64,000 nt of DNA from Bacillota bacterium. Lineage in GTDB: Bacteria; Bacillota; Clostridia; Christensenellales; SZUA-584. The stretch spans positions 62,001-126,000 of the forward strand of contig JAEWTW010000007.1 in assembly GCA_023397655.1 (NCBI GenBank). Direction: 5' to 3'. The notes beneath the pieces were generated by a model that did no database searches, was not told the DNA's origin, and saw nothing but the letters and a program-made list of their open reading frames with translations. Shown here piece after piece: positions 33,278-42,487 of the stretch. Position numbers and translations under genes: made by a program. Every line of letters starts with the position of its first letter. The first letter of the stretch is position 1.

Positions 33278-34276
33278 TTACGACAGAGCCTGTTCGACCG
33301 CCACGGCCACCGCCACGGAAGCGCCGACCATCGGGTTGTTGCCCATGCCGATGAGACCCATCATTTCCACGTGCGCCGGAACGGAGGAAGAACCCGCGAA
33401 CTGCGCGTCGCCGTGCATGCGGCCCATCGTGTCCGTCATACCGTAGGAAGCGGGGCCCGCTGCCATGTTATCCGGATGCAGCGTACGGCCTGTGCCGCCG
33501 CCCGAAGCCACGGAGAAATATTTCTTGCCGTTCTCGATGGCCCATTTCTTGTAGGTGCCCGCCACGGGGTGCTGGAAACGGGTGGGGTTGGTGGAGTTGC
33601 CGGTGATGGACACGTCCACGCCCTCATGCCGCATGATGGCCACGCCTTCGGACACGTCGTCCGAGCCGTAGCACTTGACCGATGCGCGTGTGCCGGTGGA
33701 GAACGCCTTCTCCCAGACGATCTTGAGCTCGCCGGAGGCGTAGTCGTATTCCGTCTCCACGTTGGTGAAGCCGTTGATGCGCGAGATGATGTAGGCCGCG
33801 TCTTTGCCGAGGCCGTTGAGAATAACGCGCAAGGGAGACTTGCGAACCTTGTTCGCCGTTTTCGCGATGCCGATGGCCCCTTCCGCCGCCGCGAAAGACT
33901 CATGGCCGGCGAGGAAGCAGAAGCACTGCGTCTCTTCACGCAGCAGCATCGCCGCCAGGTTGCCGTGGCCGATGCCCACTTCGCGCTGTGCCGCCACGCT
34001 GCCCGGGATGCAGAATGCCTGCAGGCCGATGCCGATGGCTTCCGCCGCGTCCGCCGCGACCTTGCAGCCCTTCTTCAGCGCGATGGCCGCGCCCAGCGTG
34101 TAGGCCCACACTGCGTTGTCGAACGCGATGGGCTGCACGCCCTTGACGATACCCGCCACATCGAGACCCTTTTCTTTGCAGAATTCTTCGACCTGCTCCA
34201 GGCTCTCGAAGCCGTATTCCTTCATGCAGGCTTCAATGCCCGCGATGCGTCTGTTGTAACCTTCGAATGTCACCAT
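33278..34276 (-). CDS. GGGtGRT protein
   Basis: 332 residues, recognised as the conserved GGGtGRT family of anaerobes. The namesake motif is ASGGGTGRTLHPDN, and other conserved segments are VAAQREVGIGHGN, GHESFAAAEGAIGIAK and SITGNSTNPTRFQHPVAGTYK. Function is unproven. Its constant neighbour, also here, is an IscU/NifU-type scaffold encoded 12 bases upstream, so a link to iron-sulfur assembly or sulfur chemistry is inferred. The start has taggaggtc. Confidence 0.88.
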   Translation of the reverse strand: MVTFEGYNRRIAGIEACMKEYGFESLEQVEEFCKEKGLDVAGIVKGVQPIAFDNAVWAYTLGAAIALKKGCKVAADAAEAIGIGLQAFCIPGSVAAQREVGIGHGNLAAMLLREETQCFCFLAGHESFAAAEGAIGIAKTANKVRKSPLRVILNGLGKDAAYIISRINGFTNVETEYDYASGELKIVWEKAFSTGTRASVKCYGSDDVSEGVAIMRHEGVDVSITGNSTNPTRFQHPVAGTYKKWAIENGKKYFSVASGGGTGRTLHPDNMAAGPASYGMTDTMGRMHGDAQFAGSSSVPAHVEMMGLIGMGNNPMVGASVAVAVAVEQALS

Positions 34277-34288
34277 TGATTTGACCTC

Positions 34289-34981
34289 CTATTTCACACG
34301 CGGGTCGATGTACTTCGCCGCGCCTTCGAACTGTCCGTATGTATTGGTGTTTTTGGCAAGCGCCGCCGCCGGGTCGGTGCCCTTGCGGATGGCTTCCATC
34401 ATCTTGCCGAGGTGCACGAACTTGTAGCCGATGACTTCATCCGTATCGGAGAGCGCCAGCTCGGTCACATAGCCTTCGGCCATCTCGAGGTAACGGACGC
34501 CCTTGGCCTGCGTGCTGTACATCGTGCCCACCTGCGAGCGGAGGCCCTTGCCGAGGTCTTCGAGCCCTGCGCCGATGGGCAGGCCGCATTCGGAAAACGC
34601 CGTCTGTGTGCGGCCGTACACGATCTGCAGGAACAGCTCGCGCATGGCGGTATTGATCGCGTCGCACACGAGGTCGGTGTTGAGCGCTTCAAGTATCGTC
34701 TTGCCGGAGAGCACTTCGGCAGCCATCGCGGCGCTGTGCGTCATGCCGCTGCAGCCGATGGTTTCGACCAGCGCTTCTTCAATGATGCCTTCCTTCACGT
34801 TGAGCGTCAGCTTGCACGCACCCTGCTGCGGGGCGCACCAGCCCACGCCGTGTGTCAGGCCGGAAATATCGGTGATCTGCTTGGCCTTGACCCATAGGCC
34901 TTCTTCGGGAATGGGCGCGGGGCCGTGCTTCGGGCCTTTTGCCACATAGATCATTTCGTCCACTTCTCTGGAACACTGCAT
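34289..34981 (-). CDS. Iron-sulfur cluster scaffold-like protein (NifU/IscU N-terminal domain)
   Basis: 230 residues. The scaffold domain has Cys in GWCAPQQGACKL, IGCSGMTHSAAMAAEVLSGK and, later, FSECGLP, corresponding to the three cluster ligands. A C-terminal extension of about 90 residues is specific to the version paired with GGGtGRT. The ATG at 34981 is preceded by aggagg; longer forms are rejected. First gene of a two-gene leftward operon. Confidence 0.87.
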   Translation of the reverse strand: MQCSREVDEMIYVAKGPKHGPAPIPEEGLWVKAKQITDISGLTHGVGWCAPQQGACKLTLNVKEGIIEEALVETIGCSGMTHSAAMAAEVLSGKTILEALNTDLVCDAINTAMRELFLQIVYGRTQTAFSECGLPIGAGLEDLGKGLRSQVGTMYSTQAKGVRYLEMAEGYVTELALSDTDEVIGYKFVHLGKMMEAIRKGTDPAAALAKNTNTYGQFEGAAKYIDPRVK

Positions 34982-35122
34982 GAAACAAAATCCTCCTGTT
35001 AATAAATCAAAACTTGTCCCCATAAAGGCTGATAATTATTTAACATTATATCAGCAAAACATGAAGAAGCAAACACTTTTAAATGGATACGGGCTTGGCG
35101 CCGCCGTCTGCAGAATACGGCA

Positions 35123-35512
35123 TTATTTGAGCGTGAAAGCAATCGCGTTATTCCGGCACCAATCCTCAGCGAAGGCCAAGAGCGCGGAAGTTTCGAAATC
35201 CTTCCATTGTGCGGTCAGCCGATGGTCTTCCAGATACCAGTGGAACAGATGAAAGAACTCAGGCTCAGTCAGCGCTGTTTGTTGTCTTAGCAAGCTTCGG
35301 TGATTCCATTTTTGCAGAAAGGCGATTGCGATATCATGTCGGTTGAGCCGGGGCATTAAGAGAAAGTCGCTCTTTGCATATATTTCGGCTGAGATCAGAG
35401 CGCGCATATCCTCTTCGGTATAAGCTTGATAGTCGCCGATGTTAAAATAGCTGTCCGCCGCATCAAAGATGCGCTCAAACCCGTATACCACTTCTTTGAG
35501 CTTCAGATACAC
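35123..35512 (-). CDS. UPF0158-like protein
   Basis: 129 residues from a GTG start with an agaagg site. YLKLKEVVYGFE...SYFNI at the start and a C-terminal WKDFETSALLAFAEDWC region resemble the UPF0158 family, whose function is unknown. Similarity is judged by eye, so the assignment is moderate. It stands alone between the Fe-S scaffold gene and divergent spoIIE. Confidence 0.6.
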   Translation of the reverse strand: MYLKLKEVVYGFERIFDAADSYFNIGDYQAYTEEDMRALISAEIYAKSDFLLMPRLNRHDIAIAFLQKWNHRSLLRQQTALTEPEFFHLFHWYLEDHRLTAQWKDFETSALLAFAEDWCRNNAIAFTLK

Positions 35513-35702
35513 CGATATCCTTCTGCTGTTTTCTTTAACTTATTACTATACGCAAAAACGTCAAAAATTATACACACAAAGCAAAAAAAATTGGGCGGTA
35601 TCGGCAAATTATCTGTACCGGGACAGCGCGGAACGACAATGTTTATGTTCCGCCTCCTCCTATAATAGGGGTTACCATACAGCGACGGGAGTGATCATAT
35701 CG

Positions 35703-38018
35703 ATGCCATCCGCAGTGATTCAGGCGCCCGGCCAGGACGCAAAGCCTGCTCCATCCTACCACACTGAAATGCTCAGACGAATAGCTTTCCTTATTATTTA
35801 TGTTGCGGTAGCTTTTCTGCTGGCTCGCATCCGGCTGCTGACAGCCGTGTCGCCGTTTGGTCCCGCGTTTATTGCCGCGTGCTATGTGCGCAGCCGGTAT
35901 GAGGTATTGGCCGCGACGGCGGGCGTGTGCATGGGCGCACTGCTGGTGCCGGGCGACACGTTGTATATATTGACCGTGGCGCTGCTGACGTGCGGCGCAT
36001 TGATGGCGGTGGGCAAAAGCCTTCGGTGGGTGGCTGTCATGGCAACGGCCAGTGCTTATGCGGTGGGTGCCATGGTGTTCAAAACAGAAAACCTGCAGAT
36101 GCTGATGACGGCGGTGCTGGAATGCTTGATTGCGTTGGTGATGATTTACGTGATCGGGACACTGCTGCAGATATTCCAGGGCGGGCGCAAACGCACGATG
36201 TTTTCCACCGAGGAGACGATATGCCTCGCGCTGGGTGCGCTGGCGATGATATGCCTGTTCGGGCCGCTCAACGTAAAAGGCGTCTACGTGGCTGACGTGA
36301 TTGCGATGCTGCTGGTGATGTTCGTGGCGTATTCGGGCGGGCCGGCACTGGGAGCCGGCGTGGGGCTGACAGCAGGCGTGGCGTTATGCCTGGGTGTGCT
36401 GGCGGACGCCTCAATGGTCGCGATGCTGGGCGTCGCCGGGCTGGTGGCGGGCACGCTGCGGCGGCTTAAAAAACCGGGAACGGCAATGGGCTTTATGCTG
36501 ACGGTACTGATGATGGCAATCGCGCTGGCGGAGATGCCGGTGTGGCATCTGCTGCTGATAGAAGCGGCGGCCGCAACGCTGGTGTTCTGCGTTATGCCCA
36601 AAAAGGTGTATGAAGCCGTGGGGCGGTTCATCGACGCCAAAACACGGCGTGAGTTTGAAAACAACATGCACGCGCACCGCTTCAAGGAGCTGACGGTGGG
36701 ACGGCTGAAGGAAGTATCTCAGGTGTTTTTGCAGACGGGTGATATGTTCGCGCGGGACGCAGAGGAAAAACTGGCGGGCGGCGATATTTCCAGCGTGCTG
36801 TCGCTGGTGGCTGAGAGCACCTGCAAGGACTGCGTGTTCAAAAAGAGCTGCTGGGACAAGGATTTCCTGAGCACATACGGGGTGCTGAACCGCCTGTTGG
36901 CAACGTACGAGAAAACAGGTCATATCGATGAGAGCTGTATGGATCCGGCTTTCATCAAGAAATGCTATAACGTGAAGGGCATACTCACGGCGGCGGAGAA
37001 CGTGTTCAGCGCGTATCTGCTGAGCCTCAAGTGGCGCCGGAAAATAGAGGAGTCCCGCGTGATCACCGGGCGGCAGCTTAAAGGTGTGGCCAAGGTGGTG
37101 GCGGATATTGGCAAGGAGATGGACACCGGCTTCAAATTCCTTGAGCACATGGAGGAGCGCATCGCAGCCGCGCTGGACGCCGAGAACATAAGGGCTCGCG
37201 AGGTATGCGCAGAGAACGTGGGCGGGCAGGTCGCTGTCGGATTGAAGGTGAAGAACTGCGGCGGCGATTCCGACTGCAGCCACAGTATCGAGCATGCGCT
37301 GTCCGGCGTGTGCGGCGTCAGGATGCAGCGGACGGCACAATCCGCATGCGGCGGCAGCGCTTACTGCACGCTGCGGTTTGAACAGGCGCGTAAGTTCGGC
37401 GTGGAGACGGGCACGGCAGCCCGGGCCAAGGAAAAGGTTTCGGGCGACAGCCAAGTGTTTGCGGCGCTCAAGGACGGGCGGTATCTGCTGATGATATGCG
37501 ACGGCATGGGCAGCGGTGAAAACGCGCGCCGCGAGAGTGTGGCGGCGGTATCGCTGATTGAGAACTTCTATCAGGCGGGGTTCGACGATGCGATCATATT
37601 CGATACCATCAACCGGCTGCTGATATTGAAAAGTGACGAGGATATGTTTACGACGGTGGACCTTTGCCTGCTGAACCTGAAGACAGGGGATGCGACGTTC
37701 ACCAAGATCGGTGCGGAGCCTTCGTATATACTCAGCCGGGACGGTGTATCGGCAGTCAGACCCGGTTCGCTGCCTATCGGCATACTGGATGAGGTGCGGC
37801 CTGTCAGCATACGTCGGACGCTGGAAGTGGGCGACCTGATTGTGATGATGAGCGACGGCGTATCCGAGTCGGTGGGGGACAGCGCAGCACAGTGGTTTGC
37901 TGATATCCCGCAGCACGACGCGCAGGAAGCGGCGGACGCGATTATGCAAAAGGCGTATGGCTGCAGCGCTCCGCGGGACGATATGACGGTGATCGTGGGG
38001 CGCATCACGGAGGGCTAG
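35703..38018 (+). CDS. spoIIE: Stage II sporulation protein E
   Basis: 771 residues. About ten N-terminal membrane helices are followed by a regulatory region with CKDCVFKKSCW, and a C-terminal PP2C serine phosphatase with MICDGMGSGENARRES, FTTVDLCLLNLKTG and MMSDGVSES. In Bacillus it dephosphorylates SpoIIAA to activate sigma-F and works at the asymmetric septum. The ATG at 35703 follows cgggag; a TATAAT at 35661-35666 is a possible -10 without a good -35. This strongly marks the organism as a spore former. Confidence 0.95.
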   Translation: MPSAVIQAPGQDAKPAPSYHTEMLRRIAFLIIYVAVAFLLARIRLLTAVSPFGPAFIAACYVRSRYEVLAATAGVCMGALLVPGDTLYILTVALLTCGALMAVGKSLRWVAVMATASAYAVGAMVFKTENLQMLMTAVLECLIALVMIYVIGTLLQIFQGGRKRTMFSTEETICLALGALAMICLFGPLNVKGVYVADVIAMLLVMFVAYSGGPALGAGVGLTAGVALCLGVLADASMVAMLGVAGLVAGTLRRLKKPGTAMGFMLTVLMMAIALAEMPVWHLLLIEAAAATLVFCVMPKKVYEAVGRFIDAKTRREFENNMHAHRFKELTVGRLKEVSQVFLQTGDMFARDAEEKLAGGDISSVLSLVAESTCKDCVFKKSCWDKDFLSTYGVLNRLLATYEKTGHIDESCMDPAFIKKCYNVKGILTAAENVFSAYLLSLKWRRKIEESRVITGRQLKGVAKVVADIGKEMDTGFKFLEHMEERIAAALDAENIRAREVCAENVGGQVAVGLKVKNCGGDSDCSHSIEHALSGVCGVRMQRTAQSACGGSAYCTLRFEQARKFGVETGTAARAKEKVSGDSQVFAALKDGRYLLMICDGMGSGENARRESVAAVSLIENFYQAGFDDAIIFDTINRLLILKSDEDMFTTVDLCLLNLKTGDATFTKIGAEPSYILSRDGVSAVRPGSLPIGILDEVRPVSIRRTLEVGDLIVMMSDGVSESVGDSAAQWFADIPQHDAQEAADAIMQKAYGCSAPRDDMTVIVGRITEG

Positions 38019-38063
38019 AACAAGCGGGTACAGGACGCTGGCCATTGGCCGGAGCTTAATATG

Positions 38064-38092
38064 ACAAGAGGAGCATCAAATGCTCCTCTTGT
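38064..38092. terminator. Perfect hairpin between spoIIE and the SleB-like gene
   Basis: A 13-bp stem (38064-38076 with 38080-38092) with a 3-base loop stands between convergent genes. T runs are absent on both sides, so it may slow or protect transcript ends. Confidence 0.55.
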
Positions 38093-38107
38093 GTTGCCGT
38101 TGCTCTG

Positions 38108-38785
38108 TTATGCGCAGTAAAAGCTGTGATTGCCGATGCGGGTGTAGTAGTCAAAGTTGCGCCATTTCTTGCTCTTGGACACCCGGAAGTAGTACATGTC
38201 GTCCGGATAGGCGTCGCTTTGCTCAATGGCGGCCTCCACCGCCGCCATGCATTCGGCAGAATACTTCTTTGAGACAGCAAACTGGTTGCGTGCGAACACC
38301 ACTTTTTTAACCGTCTTGCCGAACCGGCCGCTTTCAAAGCGGTTGAGTACCACGGCAGCCACGGCCACCTTACCGTCGAATATTTCTCCGCGGGCTTCGG
38401 CGTACACCACGCGGGCGACGTATGCCTTTTCTTCGTCGCTGTAGGCATAGGCGGGGTCATACAGTTCGGTCAGCAGCTTGCTGAAGCTTTCCGGCTTGCG
38501 TGCGGCCGCGGCAGTCTCAGCCTCAGCCTGTGAGGATGCCGGCGGTGCAGCTGCCTTTCCGGCAGAGAAAGCTCCAGGCAGCCAGTCGGGGCGCGGCGCC
38601 CCTTTGGCGTGTGCGGTAAGCAGCGAACGGGCAGGGCTGGTCAGTTTCAAGGACGTCTCCGAATACGCGATACCGCTTTGCACGGCCGCAGTACTGACCG
38701 TGTTGTTCGCGGACCCGGCTGCCGTACAAAATACAATCACGAGTATCCCGATAACAGCCAATATCTTGGTTATTCTGTTTTTCAA
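38108..38785 (-). CDS. Cell wall hydrolase, SleB/CwlJ type
   Basis: 225 residues from a TTG start with aaaggga upstream. A signal or anchor helix (about 8-27) and an Ala-rich linker precede the Hydrolase_2 domain: YVARVVYAEARGEIFDGKVAVAAVVLNR with the catalytic Glu, RNQFAV and a terminal GNHSFY. It belongs to spore-cortex lytic enzymes; role in germination or sporulation is inferred. The longer upstream open frame lacks any family feature. Confidence 0.85.
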   Translation of the reverse strand: MKNRITKILAVIGILVIVFCTAAGSANNTVSTAAVQSGIAYSETSLKLTSPARSLLTAHAKGAPRPDWLPGAFSAGKAAAPPASSQAEAETAAAARKPESFSKLLTELYDPAYAYSDEEKAYVARVVYAEARGEIFDGKVAVAAVVLNRFESGRFGKTVKKVVFARNQFAVSKKYSAECMAAVEAAIEQSDAYPDDMYYFRVSKSKKWRNFDYYTRIGNHSFYCA

Positions 38786-38926
38786 ACGTTTCCCTTTCTG
38801 CTGGTAAAAAATAATATGCAAGCGCCTGCAGGCAGGCGCGGTGCTGATACCGTTGACAGCAGCAGACACAAGATGCGGACGCATAAAGTCGTAACATCTC
38901 GTAATAATTTTGCCACATAGTATCCG

Positions 38927-38955
38927 AATATATAACAGACTTTAGGAATTGTCAA
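38927..38955 (-). promoter_or_regulatory. Promoter of the SleB-like hydrolase
   Basis: On the minus strand TTGACA (38955-38950) and TATATT (38932-38927) have a 17-base spacer. The roughly 135-base leader contains a gcgcctgc hairpin near 38820-38840. Confidence 0.6.
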
Positions 38956-39054
38956 ATTTATTGCACAGAATTTACCACAAATATGCTATAAAATTCTATA
39001 AATTAGCAAATATAATGCAGTAGAGCCAAATGATATAAATTAACTTGCAAAAAA

Positions 39055-39221
39055 ATCCCCAGCTTAAGTGGCTGGGGATCAAAGACCGATTAAGGAGGCT
39101 GTGTTATGGTTGCGGCTGCTGCAATTTCATTATATATATAATCTTTATCACATGCTTTGAAACACATTGTAGGTGACAAAACGGAAATAAAAGCTGTTAT
39201 CTGGATGATAATAACAGCTGG
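39055..39221 (+). other. Hairpin, strong ribosome site, 11-codon micro-ORF, second hairpin
   Basis: A 9-bp stem (atccccagc/gctggggat, about 39055-39080) is followed by taaggagg (39091-39098) and an ATG at 39106. The frame encodes MVAAAAISLYI and stops at 39141. A second stem (agctgttat/ataacagct, about 39192-39221) lies downstream. The spacing is ideal for translation, so a leader peptide or tiny membrane peptide is possible. Elsewhere the 38786-39305 gap shows only AT-rich sequence. Confidence 0.35.
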
Positions 39222-39267
39222 TCGGTCTGAATTTTATAATCATTCAAATTTAATGTTAAGAATTAAG

Positions 39268-39297
39268 CACCTCAATACCGATATAACCATTGAGGTG
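39268..39297 (+). promoter_or_regulatory. Hairpin hiding the ribosome site of the SpoIID gene
   Basis: cacctcaat (39268-39276) pairs perfectly with attgaggtg (39289-39297). The Shine-Dalgarno gaggtg lies entirely in the 3-prime arm, 8 bases before the TTG start at 39306, so translation should depend on opening of this stem. Confidence 0.6.
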
Positions 39298-39305
39298 ACT
39301 TTGGC

Positions 39306-42263
39306 TTGAATACATATATAACAAGGATGCTGCGCCGCATACTGGTGGTGCTCTCCGTTGCCGCTATGCTGGTTGGAATACTGGGCATGCACTTAAGCGA
39401 CAGCTCCGCATCCGACAAATCAATCGTACGCGTCAAGCTTTCGGTCGGTTCAACGTCGTCGCTGAGTTTTTCGCTCAGCGGCAATTACGGCATTGAGGCG
39501 GACAGCTCCAAGAATCTGTCTTCCGGAGATTATACCGCCAAGATCGAAAACGGTGTGGTAAAGCTCTATAAGAGCGGCAGTTTGGTGTGCTCCGGCAACA
39601 GTGTGAAGGTGGTGGAACGGACCCCCTCATCCGATTATAATTATGCCAGCATCAAAACGACCACATACGGAACGAATAAATACCGCGGCAATATAGAATT
39701 TCGCATCAGCGGTAGCTCGCTGCTGGTGGTCAATCATATTTATCTGGAATATTATCTGTACGGCGTGGTGCCCCACGAGATGAGCAATTCCTGGCCTCTT
39801 GAGGCGCTTAAAGCGCAGGCGGTGGCCGCGCGCACATACGCGGTACGTTATATGGGCAGCGGCACATATGACCTGCTGGACACCTCAGCCAGCCAGGTTT
39901 ACCGCGGCTATAACCCGTCCTATACAAATGCGATTAAGGCTGTGGATGAGACGGCCAGAAAGGTTCTTGTATCGAACGGCAACCTAGTACAGACATATTA
40001 TTCGGCTTCCAATGGCGGCTATACCGATATTCCGCAGCATGTCTGGTCATCCAGCGCCACGCTGATGCCGTATCATGTGATTGTGCAGGACCCTTATGAC
40101 ACACAGAACACCTGGAGCAGCCAGGAGGTGCTGATATTCCCCAAAACGATGGCGGCAGAGAGCGACATCGCATACAAGGTGATGAAGGACGGGTCAATGG
40201 TGGCCGGGAGTTCAAGCCTCAGCGCCAACGCGACACGTTATTTGAAGACGACGGTGCTGCCCGCGGTTAAAGCAAAGGGATATATTGCCGACGTGACGTC
40301 GGACATACAGATCGTGGGCTTCGACAGGATATTGGCACATACGTACGAAGGCAACCACGGTCTGAAGGACTATACCGGAAAATCCAATTGCATCTGCTTC
40401 CAAAAGGCAGATGTGACGATGCGAGTAAGCGCCAGCCGTAAAGCGACGGCGGAAGAAAAGGATCAAACAGGGCTGACCTATATTGAAGAGCCGGTGACGG
40501 TGACGATCACGATCGACATGCACAAGCTGGACGAGTCGGGCGGGTTATATCAAGCCTTTACAAATACCAGCCTCAGGCTGTTCGTGGTGGAAGAAACGTC
40601 GTCCGGCTGGAACCTGTATCACCGCCGTTATGGCCACGGAATCGGCCTGTCCCAGCGGGGCGCCCAGCAGCGGGCGAAGGCCGGACAGACATACGCGCAG
40701 ATATTGCTGTTCTATTATCCGAACACTTCGTTTGAAACACTGAATATATCACCCCCCGGTTTGCAGACTCCTGCAGTTCAGGGCGAATCAAATGCGACAA
40801 TCATTAACTGTGTCAACTATGTGAACGTCCGCAGCACGCCGGATACCAAGTACGCGGCTATTGGCAAGGCTATTGCCGGGTCACGCATACTGGTGACTCA
40901 GGCGGATGTGGCGACCGGCTGGCATAAAATTGATTTTAGCGGTGTAGAAGCATATATCAGTGCGGATTACGTCAAGATTGACGAGCAGCTTCAGGCCAAT
41001 GCGACGGTCATTAACTGCATTAATTCCGTGAATGTGCGCAGTACGCCCAGTACGCAGTATGCCGCTGTGGGCAGCGTATCTGCCGGCGCGCGTATCTCGG
41101 TGACGCAGGCCAACGCGGCGGAAGGCTGGCATAAGATCAGCTACGGCGGCGGAGCGGCTTATGTTTACGCGTATTATGTGCAGCTGGATGAACAGACCGC
41201 CACGCCGACACCCACGCCGACCGCGACAGTGACACCGACGCCCACACCGACAACAACGGTAACACCGACACCGACGCCGACTGCGACGGTAACGCCCACA
41301 CCCACGCCGACAGCAACGGTAACGCCGACGCCCACGCCCACCGCAACGGCCACGCCGACGCCCACACCCACTGTGACGCCGACACCCACGCCAACGGCTA
41401 CGGTCACGCCGACGCCCACGGTATGCCCGCCGCCCACGCCGACGGATGGGACGCTGCTGATCAAGCAGACCGGCAGGGTTTCGGTGAATGAGCTTAACAT
41501 TCGAAGCGGGCCGGGCACAGGGCACAACGTTTTGGGCAGCTTCGGTAAAAACGATATCGTCCTGATCGTACAGGCAGGCAGCAAGGGCGGGTGGCATCAG
41601 ATACTGTACAGCGGAAAATCAGCCTATGTCTATGCAGATTATGTTGATTTGAGCAATCCCACGACAGGCACCATTACTGCGTCCGTGCTCAATGTCCGAA
41701 AAGGGCCGGGCACCACGCATGACATATTGGGCTCGCTGAAAAAGGGCGACAATGTGGAGATCATCCAGCTGGATGCCGCTCAGGATTGGCACAAGATCAT
41801 CTATAATGGTGTTGAAGGATATGTGCACGCCAGTTACCTGACGGTCAACGGGACTCAAACGCCCACGACCGATCCGGTGACGAATGCCCAGTACGCAACG
41901 GTAAACGCGTCCAAGCTCAACTTCAGAAAGGCTGCGGACTTGAAGAGCGCCATTATAAAAACGCTGTCACGCGGGGACATGGTGCAGGTGCTTGAGCAGG
42001 GCAAGGACTGGCATAAGGTGAAATACGGCGGCGTGACCGGCTATATGTCGGCGCAATACCTCAAGATGTCGACCGGCACGTATGGACAGGTGAATGCCAG
42101 CACACTCAATGTGCGCAGCGGCTCTTCCACCTCCACATCAGTGCTCGGCAAGCTCTCGCGCGGCGATGTGGTGGAGATACTGTCCAAGGGCACGGAATGG
42201 CACAAGATTCGGTACAAGTCTTCCACTGCGTATGTTTATGCGTCATATATTAAGATCACGTAA
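39306..42263 (+). CDS. SpoIID/LytB domain protein with six SH3-like repeats
   Basis: 985 residues. An N-terminal signal helix (about 9-28) is followed by a SpoIID domain with YLYGVVPHEMSNSWPLEALKAQ, AARTYA and HGIGLSQRGAQQ. SpoIID is a lytic transglycosylase of spore engulfment, but the added SH3 domains suggest a wall-bound variant. Two SH3 repeats (about 500-630), a Thr/Pro linker (about 632-712) and four more SH3 repeats to the end each carry NVRSGP-like and WHKI signatures. The TTG start uses the hidden gaggtg; ATG at 39327 is an alternative. Much longer than SpoIID (about 340). Confidence 0.88.
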   Translation: MNTYITRMLRRILVVLSVAAMLVGILGMHLSDSSASDKSIVRVKLSVGSTSSLSFSLSGNYGIEADSSKNLSSGDYTAKIENGVVKLYKSGSLVCSGNSVKVVERTPSSDYNYASIKTTTYGTNKYRGNIEFRISGSSLLVVNHIYLEYYLYGVVPHEMSNSWPLEALKAQAVAARTYAVRYMGSGTYDLLDTSASQVYRGYNPSYTNAIKAVDETARKVLVSNGNLVQTYYSASNGGYTDIPQHVWSSSATLMPYHVIVQDPYDTQNTWSSQEVLIFPKTMAAESDIAYKVMKDGSMVAGSSSLSANATRYLKTTVLPAVKAKGYIADVTSDIQIVGFDRILAHTYEGNHGLKDYTGKSNCICFQKADVTMRVSASRKATAEEKDQTGLTYIEEPVTVTITIDMHKLDESGGLYQAFTNTSLRLFVVEETSSGWNLYHRRYGHGIGLSQRGAQQRAKAGQTYAQILLFYYPNTSFETLNISPPGLQTPAVQGESNATIINCVNYVNVRSTPDTKYAAIGKAIAGSRILVTQADVATGWHKIDFSGVEAYISADYVKIDEQLQANATVINCINSVNVRSTPSTQYAAVGSVSAGARISVTQANAAEGWHKISYGGGAAYVYAYYVQLDEQTATPTPTPTATVTPTPTPTTTVTPTPTPTATVTPTPTPTATVTPTPTPTATATPTPTPTVTPTPTPTATVTPTPTVCPPPTPTDGTLLIKQTGRVSVNELNIRSGPGTGHNVLGSFGKNDIVLIVQAGSKGGWHQILYSGKSAYVYADYVDLSNPTTGTITASVLNVRKGPGTTHDILGSLKKGDNVEIIQLDAAQDWHKIIYNGVEGYVHASYLTVNGTQTPTTDPVTNAQYATVNASKLNFRKAADLKSAIIKTLSRGDMVQVLEQGKDWHKVKYGGVTGYMSAQYLKMSTGTYGQVNASTLNVRSGSSTSTSVLGKLSRGDVVEILSKGTEWHKIRYKSSTAYVYASYIKIT
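41201..41440 (+). repeat. Minisatellite coding the Thr/Pro linker
   Basis: About 240 bases of imperfect repeats built from acgccgacaccc-type 12-mers in roughly 36-base units, coding repeated TPTPTPTATV. The number of units may vary between strains; the linker separates two groups of SH3 domains. Confidence 0.9.
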
Positions 42264-42274
42264 AGTCAGAGTCC

Positions 42275-42306
42275 AAAAAGGGGCGCAAGTATGTGCTCCT
42301 TTTTTA
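42275..42306 (+). terminator. Terminator of the SpoIID gene
   Basis: A 13-bp stem (42275-42287 with 42292-42304, two G-U pairs) ends in a T6 run just after the stop codon. Confidence 0.8.
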
Positions 42307-42330
42307 TACATAATTGCTTGTCAAGAGATG

Positions 42331-42487
42331 TTATCCACAAACGCAGCAACGACCAGAGGCAAACCGTTAGGCTGATGAAAAAGGGGAATTTGAGGAGTTA
42401 TCCACTGTTTTCAGATAGTTATCCACCGATAATGGTGGATAACTCGGTGTGCAAGCACAATGAATACGGAATGTATATATATACATT
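42331..42487. promoter_or_regulatory. Cluster of four DnaA-box-like sites beside an AT palindrome
   Basis: TTATCCACA at 42331-42339 is an exact DnaA box. TTATCCACT (42398-42406), TTATCCACC (42419-42427) and its inverse GGTGGATAA (42434-42442) are single-mismatch boxes. The last two form an 11-bp inverted repeat; the middle two repeat directly at 21-base spacing. An 18-base palindrome (42470-42487) follows. The remaining 42488-42660 is AT-rich with one 7-bp gc stem and no gene. Confidence 0.6.

Noticed and set aside
41201..41440. CRISPR array
   Set aside because: Repeats are contiguous, coding and lack unique spacers.
40881..41597. Minus-strand frames rich in Arg/Gly or Val/Gly opposite the Thr/Pro linker
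   Set aside because: Low-complexity shadows of the minisatellite.
42331..42487. Confident replication origin
   Set aside because: No dnaA, dnaN, rpmH or gidA genes nearby; kept only as a DnaA-box cluster.
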